A stretch of DNA of 15,277 bases from Treponema sp. GTDB lineage: Bacteria; Spirochaetota; Spirochaetia; Treponematales; Breznakiellaceae. Location of the stretch: positions 1 to 15,277 of the forward strand of contig JAIRRR010000116.1 in NCBI GenBank assembly GCA_031255875.1, given 5' to 3'. This document shows, one piece after another, positions 7,504-14,888 of the stretch (positions are counted from its first letter, which is position 1; every line of letters starts with the position of its first letter). Both the position numbers and the translations under genes were made by a program. Below the pieces are notes generated by a model. That model had not been told where the DNA came from and did no database searches. It saw nothing but the letters and a program-made list of their open reading frames with translations.

Positions 7504-8510
7504 TTGCCGGCCCTCTTCTTCGGTACAAAACCGTACTTTTTTTGCAGGAGGCGGTTCAGGAAAGGCGTAACTGCGTTCATGATAAGAATCCCATAAGTCA
7601 CCCCTTCGGGATAGACCCCCCATTTTCGTATAAGCACCGTGATAATTCCCGCGCCAAATCCGAAGATCAGTTTCCCTGCCGGGGTAACCGGCGCGGACAC
7701 ATAATCGGTCGCCATGAATACCGCGCCGAAAAGCAGGCCGCCGCTCAGCACCGTGAAAAGCGGGTCCAGCCCCGCCGGCAGCGCGGCAAGGACCGCGCCC
7801 GCAACCATGGCTGCGGGCGCCCGCCAGTCTATGGTTTTGGTGAGCAGGAGGTAGACGCCCCCGGCAAGCACCAGCAGTATCGATGTCTCCCCGGTGGATC
7901 CCCCGTGGTTCCCCCAGAAAAGGGTTTTAATGGTGGGCCAGTAATCCGGCGAAGACGAAAGCCCCAGGGCGGCAAGATCCGTGCCAACATCGCTCACGCC
8001 CCCGCCAAGTTTCAGGAAGTACAGGGGCGTGGGGCCGGTGACGCCGTCCGCGCCCGGAATGGACAAAGGCCGGGCCCAGGTTGTAAGCGCCGCGGGAAAA
8101 CTCATGAGGAGGAAGGCCCGGCCGATAAGGGCGGGGTTGAACACGTTCGCCCCCAGCCCGCCGAAAAATTCCTTTGCCACAATGACGGCGAACGCGGAAC
8201 CCAGGGCGGTCATCCACAGCGGGGTTGTGGGGGGGATAACCAGCGCCAGAAGCAGCCCGGTCACTATCGCCGAAAGATCGCCTATCCGGTTGTCCTGCTT
8301 TGTGGCGAGCCGGAACAGCGTTTCCGCCGCGGCTGCGGTGGCCGCGCCGACGAGGATGTTCGCCAGTGCGGGGAGGCCGAAGACTACGACGCCGAAAACC
8401 GAGGCCGGCGCCAGGGAGATGAGCACATGGCCCATCAGTGTACGGGAATTTACCGGGGAGACAATATGCGGGCTGGACTGGAGCAGCACGGGCCGCGCGT
8501 TTTCTGCCAT
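7500..8510 (-). CDS. rnfD: Electron transport complex subunit RnfD
   Basis: This 336-residue membrane subunit holds a covalently bound FMN. It begins MAENARPVLLQSSPHIVSP, the usual RnfD start (SPHI box), and continues with several hydrophobic helices including GLLLALVIPPTTPLW and GGLGANVFNPALIGRAFL, both family signatures. The FMN-threonine motif, normally D(A/G)(V/I)(S/T)GATPL, reads DGVTGPTPL here (residues 155-163, acceptor T161), with Pro replacing Ala. AAGGAGAG precedes the ATG. It lies 26 bp after rnfC. A longer frame from 8813 overlaps rnfC and lacks homology. Confidence 0.94.
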   Translation of the reverse strand: MAENARPVLLQSSPHIVSPVNSRTLMGHVLISLAPASVFGVVVFGLPALANILVGAATAAAAETLFRLATKQDNRIGDLSAIVTGLLLALVIPPTTPLWMTALGSAFAVIVAKEFFGGLGANVFNPALIGRAFLLMSFPAALTTWARPLSIPGADGVTGPTPLYFLKLGGGVSDVGTDLAALGLSSSPDYWPTIKTLFWGNHGGSTGETSILLVLAGGVYLLLTKTIDWRAPAAMVAGAVLAALPAGLDPLFTVLSGGLLFGAVFMATDYVSAPVTPAGKLIFGFGAGIITVLIRKWGVYPEGVTYGILIMNAVTPFLNRLLQKKYGFVPKKRAGK

Positions 8511-8536
8511 GTAACTCTCCTTAGCTTTTTCCGCAG

Positions 8537-9961
8537 CTATAACGTGGTTACAATCGCCGCTCCGGCGGTCCGGGCGAATGTCCCGGCAATCCGGGGCGCC
8601 GCTTCCGCCGCCTTTTCGCGGGCTTTCTCGGCGGCCTGTTTTGCGCGCAGCCGGTTCTTCCCGATCCTGAAACGCTGCACCAGCCGGATCCGGGCCGGGC
8701 ATACATAGGTGCAGGCGCCGCACTCGATGCAGTCCAAGAGCCCTGCCCGGACCGCGTCTTCGAGATCCCCCGCCTCCAGGGCGTTGTTCATCAGTACCGG
8801 GGAAAGCCTGCAAGAGCAGTTCCGTATGCAGCGGGCGCAGCGGATGCAGGGCCCCTCGGCCTCCGCGTAGGTTTCCCCCTCGGTCATCAGGATTATGCCG
8901 GAGGTATTTTTCTGGATGGGAACCGCCAGGGAAGGCACCGCGCTTCCCATCATGGGGCCGCCGAAGAGGATCTTCCGCAGCTTTCCGTAATCAACGTCGA
9001 TAAAATCCGGGATCAGATCGCTTACCAGGGTCCCGACGGCGGCCTGTATGTTTTTCGGCGTCTTACACGCCCCGCCCGACACGGTAAGCCCCCGTTCGAT
9101 CAGGGGTTTGCCCAGGAAAAAAGCGTCGGCAATCGCCGCCAGGGTTCCGACATTCGAGACAATGCACCCCGCGTCCATGGGAAGCCCGCCCGAAGGCACT
9201 TCCCGGCCGGTCAGGGCGGTAATGAGCAGTTTCTCGCCCCCCTGGGGGTAGCGGGTCTTGCAGAGGCCGACCTCGATGGTCCCCGGATGCGGTATTTCGG
9301 CGACGGCCCTTTCGATTTTGGGGATGAGCGGCGCTTTGTTGTCCTCCATGCCGATAATGGCCCGGCTTACCCCGGTAATTTTCATCACAATGGCAAGCCC
9401 GCGGACCAGCGTCAGGGTTTTCTCGCTGATAAGCGCCTCGTCGGTGGTAAGGTAGGGCTCGCATTCGGCCCCGTCGGCAATGACCACGTCAATCGGCCTG
9501 TTCCCCGGAGGCGACAGCTTGACGTGGGACGGAAAGCCCGCCCCCCCCATGCCGATGATCCCCGCCTCCCGTATGCGGGCAAGGGCCTCTTCTTTTGTAC
9601 AGCGGTCTATATCCAGCGGGGGCATGAAGCAGGCCTCGTCCGCGCCGCCGTCGGCCTCGATGACGATGCAGAGCCCGTCCGTGTTGCCCGACAGGGCGCG
9701 GGCCTCGATTTTCCTGACCACGCCGGTAATGGAGGCGTGGACAGGCACGGTCAGCGGGCCGGGATCGAGCGCGTCGGCGATCTTCTGGCCCCGCCTGACC
9801 CGGTCGCCTACCGCGACCAGGGGCTTGTTCGGGGCCCCGAAATGCTGGTTTACCGGGATTACCACCCGTTCCGGCATCGGGGCGGCTTCCGTAGGTTTCC
9901 CCTCGGTAGCGTGTTTCCTGCCGGGTAGAGGCAGGCCTCTTTTGAATGTCTTCGCCGCCAT
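8537..9961 (-). CDS. rnfC: Electron transport complex subunit RnfC (NADH-binding)
   Basis: This 474-residue peripheral subunit transfers electrons to NAD+. In order it has an N-terminal RnfC barrel/biotinyl-like domain (PVNQHFGAPNKPLVAVGDRV, PVHASITG), a flavin/NAD domain like NuoF (GIIGMGGAGFPSHVKL, ADGAECEPYL), a SLBB-type region, and two ferredoxin sets. The second set is canonical (CIECGACTYVCPAR). The first reads CIRCARCIRNCSC, with Ser in place of the usual Pro after the fourth Cys and an extra Cys. A short basic/alanine-rich helix follows. A strong GGAGGAGGA site (9976-9968) lies 6 nt before the ATG. It is the first gene of the operon rnfC-D-G-E-A-B. Confidence 0.95.
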   Translation of the reverse strand: MAAKTFKRGLPLPGRKHATEGKPTEAAPMPERVVIPVNQHFGAPNKPLVAVGDRVRRGQKIADALDPGPLTVPVHASITGVVRKIEARALSGNTDGLCIVIEADGGADEACFMPPLDIDRCTKEEALARIREAGIIGMGGAGFPSHVKLSPPGNRPIDVVIADGAECEPYLTTDEALISEKTLTLVRGLAIVMKITGVSRAIIGMEDNKAPLIPKIERAVAEIPHPGTIEVGLCKTRYPQGGEKLLITALTGREVPSGGLPMDAGCIVSNVGTLAAIADAFFLGKPLIERGLTVSGGACKTPKNIQAAVGTLVSDLIPDFIDVDYGKLRKILFGGPMMGSAVPSLAVPIQKNTSGIILMTEGETYAEAEGPCIRCARCIRNCSCRLSPVLMNNALEAGDLEDAVRAGLLDCIECGACTYVCPARIRLVQRFRIGKNRLRAKQAAEKAREKAAEAAPRIAGTFARTAGAAIVTTL

Positions 9962-9991
9962 TTGTGGTCCTCCTCCGTATACATTATTTAT

Positions 9992-10016
9992 ATAAAATTA
10001 TATCCATAAAATTATA
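9992..10016. repeat. Direct repeat ATAAAATTATA, two copies
   Basis: Identical 11-mers start at 9992 and 10006. The second overlaps the rnfC -10. A regulator site is possible; low-complexity AT sequence is the alternative. Confidence 0.6.
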
Positions 10017-10037
10017 CTGATATAATCAACATGTCAA
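10011..10037 (-). promoter_or_regulatory. rnf operon promoter
   Basis: On the minus strand a perfect TTGACA (10037-10032) and a perfect TATAAT (10016-10011) are separated by 15 bp, short but workable. The predicted start is near 10004, giving a leader of about 42 nt that includes the strong Shine-Dalgarno site of rnfC. Confidence 0.65.
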
Positions 10038-10116
10038 TAGAGTATCGGGGTTTTTTTATAGATATAGAACATGGGGAAACAACGCCGGGCGGTGTATGCG
10101 TTGCATAAAAGTTACC

Positions 10117-10146
10117 TTGACTCTGCCGGAACCGGGGAAGTATACT
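10117..10146 (+). promoter_or_regulatory. Promoter of the pseudo-ketosynthase operon
   Basis: TTGACT (10117-10122) and TATACT (10141-10146) each match consensus at five of six bases, with an 18-bp spacer. The expected start near 10153 is 2 nt before the ATG at 10155, so the GAGGA between -10 and ATG would not be in the message. A GANTC site (GACTC, 10119-10123) overlaps the -35. Confidence 0.6.
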
Positions 10147-10154
10147 GAGGAAAT

Positions 10155-10838
10155 ATGGATGTTTATGCTGCCCGGTTCAGCGCCTGGGCGCCCGGTTTTA
10201 CCGGCATCGGGGATTGGCGGGCCTGGGCGGAGGGCAAACGGGCTATACCCCGGAATGCCGAAAGCCCCGCCCTGGAGTATACCGACCCCCTTTTCCGCCG
10301 CCGCCTGAGCCAGATTTCCCGCATGACCATCCAGGTAATCCACGATGTGCTGCCTGTCGGCGACGACACAAAGCTGGTGTTTGTTTCGTTCAGAGGGGAG
10401 CTTGCCCGGCAGTTTTCAATAAACCGGATGCTTGCCGAAGACGGGGATCTCAAGCCTGCGGCCTTCTCCCTCTCGGTCTTCAATACGCCCCCGGCCCTGG
10501 CCGCCATCGCTTTGAATCTCGGCGCGGGGTATACTGCGGTATACCCGGGGAACGGCTCTTTCCGCGCCGCGCTGATGGCCGCCCTGGCGCCGGTCGCATC
10601 AGGGGCCGCCCGGGAAATACTGCTCGCCTACGCCGACGAATCCTATCCCGAAGAATACGCCGCGTTCTCCGGAGGGCGCGGCGGGACAGAGGGGCCGGCG
10701 CCGCTCGCGTTCGCGGCGCTGCTTGGCGGCGGGGGAGGCGGGGTCCGGGTTACCGCCGCGGACGGGACGGCGGACTCTCCGGAGGCTTTTTTAAGACACC
10801 TGTTTTTCAGCAAATACGGAGCGCAGCATGAACGATAA
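10155..10838 (+). CDS. Beta-ketoacyl synthase N-terminal-like (PF13723-type) protein without a catalytic cysteine
   Basis: The 227-residue protein resembles the short ketosynthase-like proteins found in aryl-polyene and related lipid clusters. It has an N-terminal FSAWAPGF segment, the RRRLSQISRM motif, a VFVSFRGEL block, FSLSVFNTPPALAAIAL, and the late YADESYPEEY segment. No cysteine occurs anywhere in the protein, so it cannot carry out classical Cys-dependent condensation. It may act as a chain-length-factor-like partner or a binding protein. A Gly-rich run (GGGGGG) near residue 195 is a likely linker. It is first in its operon and overlaps the acyltransferase gene by 11 bp (10828-10838), suggesting coupled translation. 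No acyl carrier protein or partner ketosynthase is in the window. Confidence 0.8.
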   Translation: MDVYAARFSAWAPGFTGIGDWRAWAEGKRAIPRNAESPALEYTDPLFRRRLSQISRMTIQVIHDVLPVGDDTKLVFVSFRGELARQFSINRMLAEDGDLKPAAFSLSVFNTPPALAAIALNLGAGYTAVYPGNGSFRAALMAALAPVASGAAREILLAYADESYPEEYAAFSGGRGGTEGPAPLAFAALLGGGGGGVRVTAADGTADSPEAFLRHLFFSKYGAQHER

Positions 10839-11640
10839 AACCAATGCCGTCCCCGATGCGCCGCCTATCACCAACTGGCCCCTTTACATATACCGGGTAA
10901 TGGTCAAACTGCTGAGCTTTTTCATATTCGGCCTGGGGAACGTGGTGCTGGCAATCGCGGTATTCCCCGCCATGTCCCTGCTGTTCCATCCCAGAGAGCG
11001 CTTTAACAAATACGCCCGGCGTTTTATTTCCGCTTCTTTCCGGATTTTCTTTGTCAATATGATGCGCCTGATAGGGGCGATAAGAATGGATGTCGATGAC
11101 CGGGAAAGTTTCCGCCACCTTTCCTCGAAAATCGTCGTGGTGAACCATCCGTCCCTTCTGGATATGGTATTAATACTTTCCCTGATTCCAAACGCGGATG
11201 TAATTGTCAGAGGCAACCTGACCCGCAATATAATACTGCGATGGGCAGTAAACCGGCTCTACCTCCTGAGCGATCTTGATTATAACACCCTTGCCAATAA
11301 CTGTATCCGTTCCCTGGACGAAGGCAACTGCCTGGTGATTTTCCCCCAGGGGACCCGGACGCCCCGTACAGGGGAAATACGCCTGAAAAAAGGCGCCGCC
11401 CGGCTGTCGCTCTCCTCGGGGAGAAACATAGTTCCGGTATACATAGGCGGCAACGACAAGCTGGGGCTGGGAAAACACGACCACTGGTACGATTACAACC
11501 ATACCGAATGCTACCTGTACCGGATCAGAATGCAGGACGAGATAGACCCGGCCAAGTACGCGGACATGGAAACACCCAGGGCCGTAAGGCGGCTCAACAA
11601 CGAAATCCGGCAAGTCTTTATCGACCCGCCAAGGAAATGA
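10828..11640 (+). CDS. PlsC-type 1-acylglycerol-3-phosphate / lysophospholipid acyltransferase family protein
   Basis: This 270-residue membrane-associated acyltransferase has a hydrophobic segment at about residues 24-53, then the catalytic HX4D motif NHPSLLD (H107, D112). The phosphate/acceptor motif is FPQGTRTP (172-179), where Gln replaces the usual Glu of FPEGTRS. The family moves an acyl chain from acyl-ACP or acyl-CoA onto a lysolipid or other hydroxyl. The pairing with the pseudo-ketosynthase upstream (11-bp overlap) recalls aryl-polyene-type lipid clusters, so the acceptor may not be ordinary lysophosphatidic acid. GGAG lies about 9 nt before the ATG. Confidence 0.88.
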   Translation: MNDKTNAVPDAPPITNWPLYIYRVMVKLLSFFIFGLGNVVLAIAVFPAMSLLFHPRERFNKYARRFISASFRIFFVNMMRLIGAIRMDVDDRESFRHLSSKIVVVNHPSLLDMVLILSLIPNADVIVRGNLTRNIILRWAVNRLYLLSDLDYNTLANNCIRSLDEGNCLVIFPQGTRTPRTGEIRLKKGAARLSLSSGRNIVPVYIGGNDKLGLGKHDHWYDYNHTECYLYRIRMQDEIDPAKYADMETPRAVRRLNNEIRQVFIDPPRK

Positions 11641-11663
11641 CGCGGACACGCGCCTTCAAAGCG

Positions 11664-11685
11664 CCGGGAGCCGGGAAACTCCCGG
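11664..11685. repeat. GC hairpin after the acyltransferase gene
   Basis: CCGGGAG (11664-11670) and CTCCCGG (11679-11685) form a 7-bp stem with an 8-nt loop. No T-tract follows, so a factor-independent terminator is unlikely. It may be an RNA stability element between the acyltransferase and DUF2804 genes. Confidence 0.4.
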
Positions 11686-11749
11686 GCCGGAGGACATCCT
11701 GCCGGGCTATACTTTGCTTCGGTAAATTCCGATAATAAAAAACGACTCT

Positions 11750-12799
11750 ATGTATGTACGGGAAATTCGGGAGCCAAGGGCGTCCCCTGTCGAAAACGGG
11801 ATACCGCTGTACGGGACCTGGACCCAGGCCTTCGAGAATACGGACCTCCTGGGCATAAACAGGCCCTACAAATGGCCGCTTCCCGGCTGGATAACGGACG
11901 GCCGGATAAAGGAATGGGAAACATTCGCGGTGCAGGAAGAGCATTTTTTCCTGTACGCCGTGCTTTTCAACGCCAAATACTACCGCTCGGCCCAGGTTTT
12001 CCTCTACGAAAAGGAAACGAAGAACCTGGTGCGGTTTGTCAAATTCCTGCCCTTTACCGGCTGGCAGTTGCCCAGGAATTTGGCCAACGCCTCTATAGAG
12101 AGCCGGTCTTACGGCTTTTTCTTCCGGATTCACGGCTGGCTTGACGCCAATTCGGTACAGGTCGATCTTAACATCAAGGCCGCCAAAAAAAGGCCCGCCC
12201 TGACCGTCCAGCTAACCTACGACATGGACAGGGAAACCGTCATCCCCATGGTGGTGAGCCTGCCTTTTGCCGAGCGGCGCTGCCTTTGCGCCTACAAGGC
12301 CGTAACGCCGGTCAGGGGCGACATAGTTTTCGGCGGGCGGCACGTTTCCCTGGACCCCGCGAAGACGACCGGCGTTTTCCAGGATTTTAAGGGATTCTAC
12401 CCCTACCGCATGGCTTCCGTATGGTGTACCGGGACAGGCTTCGATTCGGCGGGAAGGCGCATCGGCTTTTCCCTGGCGGAAAACCAGGCCAGGGAAACCT
12501 TTAAAAACAACGAGAACGCCCTCTGGGTAGACGGAAAACTTACGCCGCTGCCGCCGGTACGGATCACGATGCCCGGGGGCACGGAATCGGGCTGGGTTAT
12601 CCAGGATATGGAGGGCATGGTGGACATGACCTTTACCCCGGAAAAACCGGCCAAAATAGCGACAAATTTGATTATAACCAGATTTTCTTATGACACGCCC
12701 CTTGGATATTTCAACGGAATGCTGTTAAATTCAAAGGGGGAACAAATTTCTATCCGGAATATGTGGGGCATAGGGGAGAAACTCTCTATACGGGTATAG
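11750..12799 (+). CDS. DUF2804 domain-containing protein
   Basis: This 349-residue protein has no signal peptide or membrane helix. It shows features of the DUF2804 family: an early GRIKEWETFAVQ block, a central region rich in aromatic residues, then ENALWVDGKL, DMTFTP and a C-terminal GYFNG / WGIGEK segment. The family's function is unknown. It starts 109 bp after the acyltransferase. The ATG has no Shine-Dalgarno site. A GATAAT (11731-11736) lies 13 nt before it and a TATACT at 11708-11713, but neither has a good -35. A GACTC site (11744-11748) sits directly before the ATG. It may be read through from the upstream genes. Confidence 0.78.
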   Translation: MYVREIREPRASPVENGIPLYGTWTQAFENTDLLGINRPYKWPLPGWITDGRIKEWETFAVQEEHFFLYAVLFNAKYYRSAQVFLYEKETKNLVRFVKFLPFTGWQLPRNLANASIESRSYGFFFRIHGWLDANSVQVDLNIKAAKKRPALTVQLTYDMDRETVIPMVVSLPFAERRCLCAYKAVTPVRGDIVFGGRHVSLDPAKTTGVFQDFKGFYPYRMASVWCTGTGFDSAGRRIGFSLAENQARETFKNNENALWVDGKLTPLPPVRITMPGGTESGWVIQDMEGMVDMTFTPEKPAKIATNLIITRFSYDTPLGYFNGMLLNSKGEQISIRNMWGIGEKLSIRV

Positions 12800-12803
12800 C
12801 AGC

Positions 12804-14888
12804 ATGGCAAAAGACAAAGCGGTATACGCTCCGGGCGAGCTTGGCAAAGTAAGGGACAGATTGGGCAGCATCGATCCCAATGAGGCGAGACGGATGACCC
12901 AGGTTTTGGGCGGCGAGGTGGGAGTGGAGCGCGACGCCGAGCCCCAGGCGGCCCGGCCGGCCGCAAGCCGTGGCAAAAAAGAAGATTCGGCCCGACCGGG
13001 CGGGAAACGGCCCGTGCCGAAGCACCGGATCGAGCTTGCCCCGGAAGACGGCGGGCCGAACGCCGATAGCGGGCGGAAAGACAGAATCGGAAAGCCCTAC
13101 GATCCTGCGGACAATCCGGCTTTGCCCATAAAGCTGGGCTACCGCGAACGGGTCAAGATGGACAGGTACATGGGGCAGGCCGAGTTTGAAATCAAAGGCC
13201 CCTTCCAGGTGCTAAAGTCCATTCTTTCCATCACGCCGCCCCTCGATTTCGTGAGCGCGCGGTTTATAACCAAACGGCTCAGCGAGTATTACGCGCGCAT
13301 TGAAAGCCTGGTGACCAATACCCGCATCCTCTGCCCCCGCGCCAACGTCCGCCGTAACGAGCAGCTGAAAAGGGTTTCCGGGTTTTCCTACCGGATTATC
13401 GATACCATCTGCCACTGGAAAATCGAGGGAATCGCGAACGAAATGTCCCGGCTCCAGCTCCACCCCCGGGAGAATACCATACCGGAAATGGCGGAACTTT
13501 TAAAGCTCGTCTACAGGCCGATCTTCATTTTGGAGCGGCTGGATTTGGATACCCATATAAAAGACGCTTACAAACTTTTGTATAAAATTATCTTCCTGGA
13601 AAATTCCGGCGAGAATATCAACAAACAGCAGGAATTGATCAGAACGGCGCTGGTTTCCTTCAATCTTATCAGAAAAGAAGTACGGTATTTAATGTACCCC
13701 CTTTTGATGAAATTACTGTCGGACAGATGGCTGCCCTATGAGGATTTTTTTGCCGAGCGCCGGAACCGCCTGGTAGTGTTTCTGGGAACCTCCGAATCTG
13801 AACAGATGCTGCCCGAGATGGCCGAGCTCCCCAAGTCCGATGAAGCGATAGAAAACAAAATCGAGGAAGCGCAGCAGAAAATAAAGGACGAAGAATCGGA
13901 AGACGGGGATACGGTTTCCAAAGAGCAGAACGCGAAAAGGGTCGCCCGGGAAAACGAACGGAAAGCCGTAGACCGGGGGCTTAAGACGCTGGAGAGTATT
14001 TTTCCCCGGGCGGGCTGGGAAAAAATCCCCCAGGGGCACGACCTTTACCCCTATTTTTCGGATGTATTCAAGTTCCAAAGGGAATACGCGCTTATCTCCC
14101 CGGCGGACGGTCTCCAGCAGGTAGTAATACTGGTGCGTATATTGCAGGAACTGTTTTACGGAATGCGTTCGGTTTCCTTTGGCGTCATTTCCGGCCCCGA
14201 AGGCCCGGATAACCTTGAAGAAACCATAGGGCCCATTATCAACAACTGGCATTATTTTATAAACAGCCTGGAGAAAGAGTACCTGCCCCGTTTGTCCGAA
14301 TACTGCCGGATACTGGAAAATGCCTCAGAATCCAAGACTTCAAACTATGCCCGGCGTCTTCTGGACGAGCTTTACTGGATCAAACGGCTTTTCTTTTTGC
14401 CCTATTACAGATTTGATTCGTCCTACCCTCCCCCCATGCAAAGCAAGGACATAACCTCGCTGTACTCCCATATCCGTTCTCTGCGCAGATGCCTTACCCT
14501 GGCGGCCGGCGGTATCGAGAAGGGCACGAAGGCCGGGGGCGCGGCCAAAAAAGTCCCCTGCGAGGGCATAGAAAATCCCTGGGAATCCTACAACTTCCAG
14601 GTGCCGAATCCTGTTTCCTTGCGGCTCAACGCGATTTTAGGCCCCGGCCAGCGAAACAACGCATCGCTTATTTTCTTTACCCTGGCGGTAGTAATTGTGC
14701 TCGACTTCCTGGTCAATAACGAGGAAAGCTGGGCCTATCAGACCGACAGCAACGGCAGGCCGGAGCCGCTTTTCCGCAGTGTTAATGACGAGGGAATTAC
14801 GCCGCAACGGGGCGTAGACAAAAAAATAGACACAGACGCCATTCTTAAAGAGATGGTAAAACGGGCAAAAGCAAAAAGCGGGGGCTAA
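12804..14888 (+). CDS. Unknown 694-residue protein with one predicted membrane segment (probably spirochaete-restricted)
   Basis: I do not recognise a functional family. Residues 1-115 are charged, Ala/Gly/Pro-rich and probably disordered. Residues 120-340 are largely helical with many Arg/Leu/Tyr. Residues about 343-395 are strongly charged (IENKIEEAQQKIKDEE...) and look like a coiled coil or extended helix. Residues 400-600 are helical again. One hydrophobic segment lies at about 619-637 (SLIFFTLAVVIVLDFLV), followed by a tail of roughly 55 residues. The ATG is 4 bp after the DUF2804 stop, so translation is likely coupled. The stop TAA (14886-14888) overlaps the stop of the convergent metH gene. 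Confidence 0.85.
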   Translation: MAKDKAVYAPGELGKVRDRLGSIDPNEARRMTQVLGGEVGVERDAEPQAARPAASRGKKEDSARPGGKRPVPKHRIELAPEDGGPNADSGRKDRIGKPYDPADNPALPIKLGYRERVKMDRYMGQAEFEIKGPFQVLKSILSITPPLDFVSARFITKRLSEYYARIESLVTNTRILCPRANVRRNEQLKRVSGFSYRIIDTICHWKIEGIANEMSRLQLHPRENTIPEMAELLKLVYRPIFILERLDLDTHIKDAYKLLYKIIFLENSGENINKQQELIRTALVSFNLIRKEVRYLMYPLLMKLLSDRWLPYEDFFAERRNRLVVFLGTSESEQMLPEMAELPKSDEAIENKIEEAQQKIKDEESEDGDTVSKEQNAKRVARENERKAVDRGLKTLESIFPRAGWEKIPQGHDLYPYFSDVFKFQREYALISPADGLQQVVILVRILQELFYGMRSVSFGVISGPEGPDNLEETIGPIINNWHYFINSLEKEYLPRLSEYCRILENASESKTSNYARRLLDELYWIKRLFFLPYYRFDSSYPPPMQSKDITSLYSHIRSLRRCLTLAAGGIEKGTKAGGAAKKVPCEGIENPWESYNFQVPNPVSLRLNAILGPGQRNNASLIFFTLAVVIVLDFLVNNEESWAYQTDSNGRPEPLFRSVNDEGITPQRGVDKKIDTDAILKEMVKRAKAKSGG

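Larger units (their letters stand above)
9962..10154. promoter_or_regulatory. AT-rich divergent promoter region (rnf operon / pseudo-ketosynthase operon)
   Basis: The 193-bp gap between two divergent operons is strikingly AT-rich over 9975-10075 in an otherwise GC-rich window. It holds the rnfC promoter, the promoter of the gene at 10155, two copies of ATAAAATTATA (9992-10002 and 10006-10016, 14-bp period) and the small dyad TGATATAATCA (10018-10028), which sits in the spacer of the rnfC promoter and could be an operator. Confidence 0.7.

Noticed and set aside
7504..7623. N-terminal extension of RnfG
   Set aside because: It overlaps the end of rnfD; the ATG at 7503 forms the usual ATGA overlap and places the membrane anchor at the N-terminus.
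7542..8708. 388-residue open frame on the + strand opposite rnfD and the end of rnfC
   Set aside because: Arg/Gly/Pro-rich composition typical of an antisense shadow; it covers conserved Rnf codons.
8511..8813. N-terminal extension of RnfD into rnfC
   Set aside because: It lies wholly in another frame of rnfC and the gap; the SPHI-box start at 8510 has a good Shine-Dalgarno site.
10720..10750. G-rich run in the pseudo-ketosynthase gene as a regulatory quadruplex
   Set aside because: It encodes a Gly-rich linker and is explained by codon use; one run has only two G residues.
10214..10831. Second open frame within the pseudo-ketosynthase gene
   Set aside because: Arg-rich alternative frame; the main frame has clear family motifs and a promoter.
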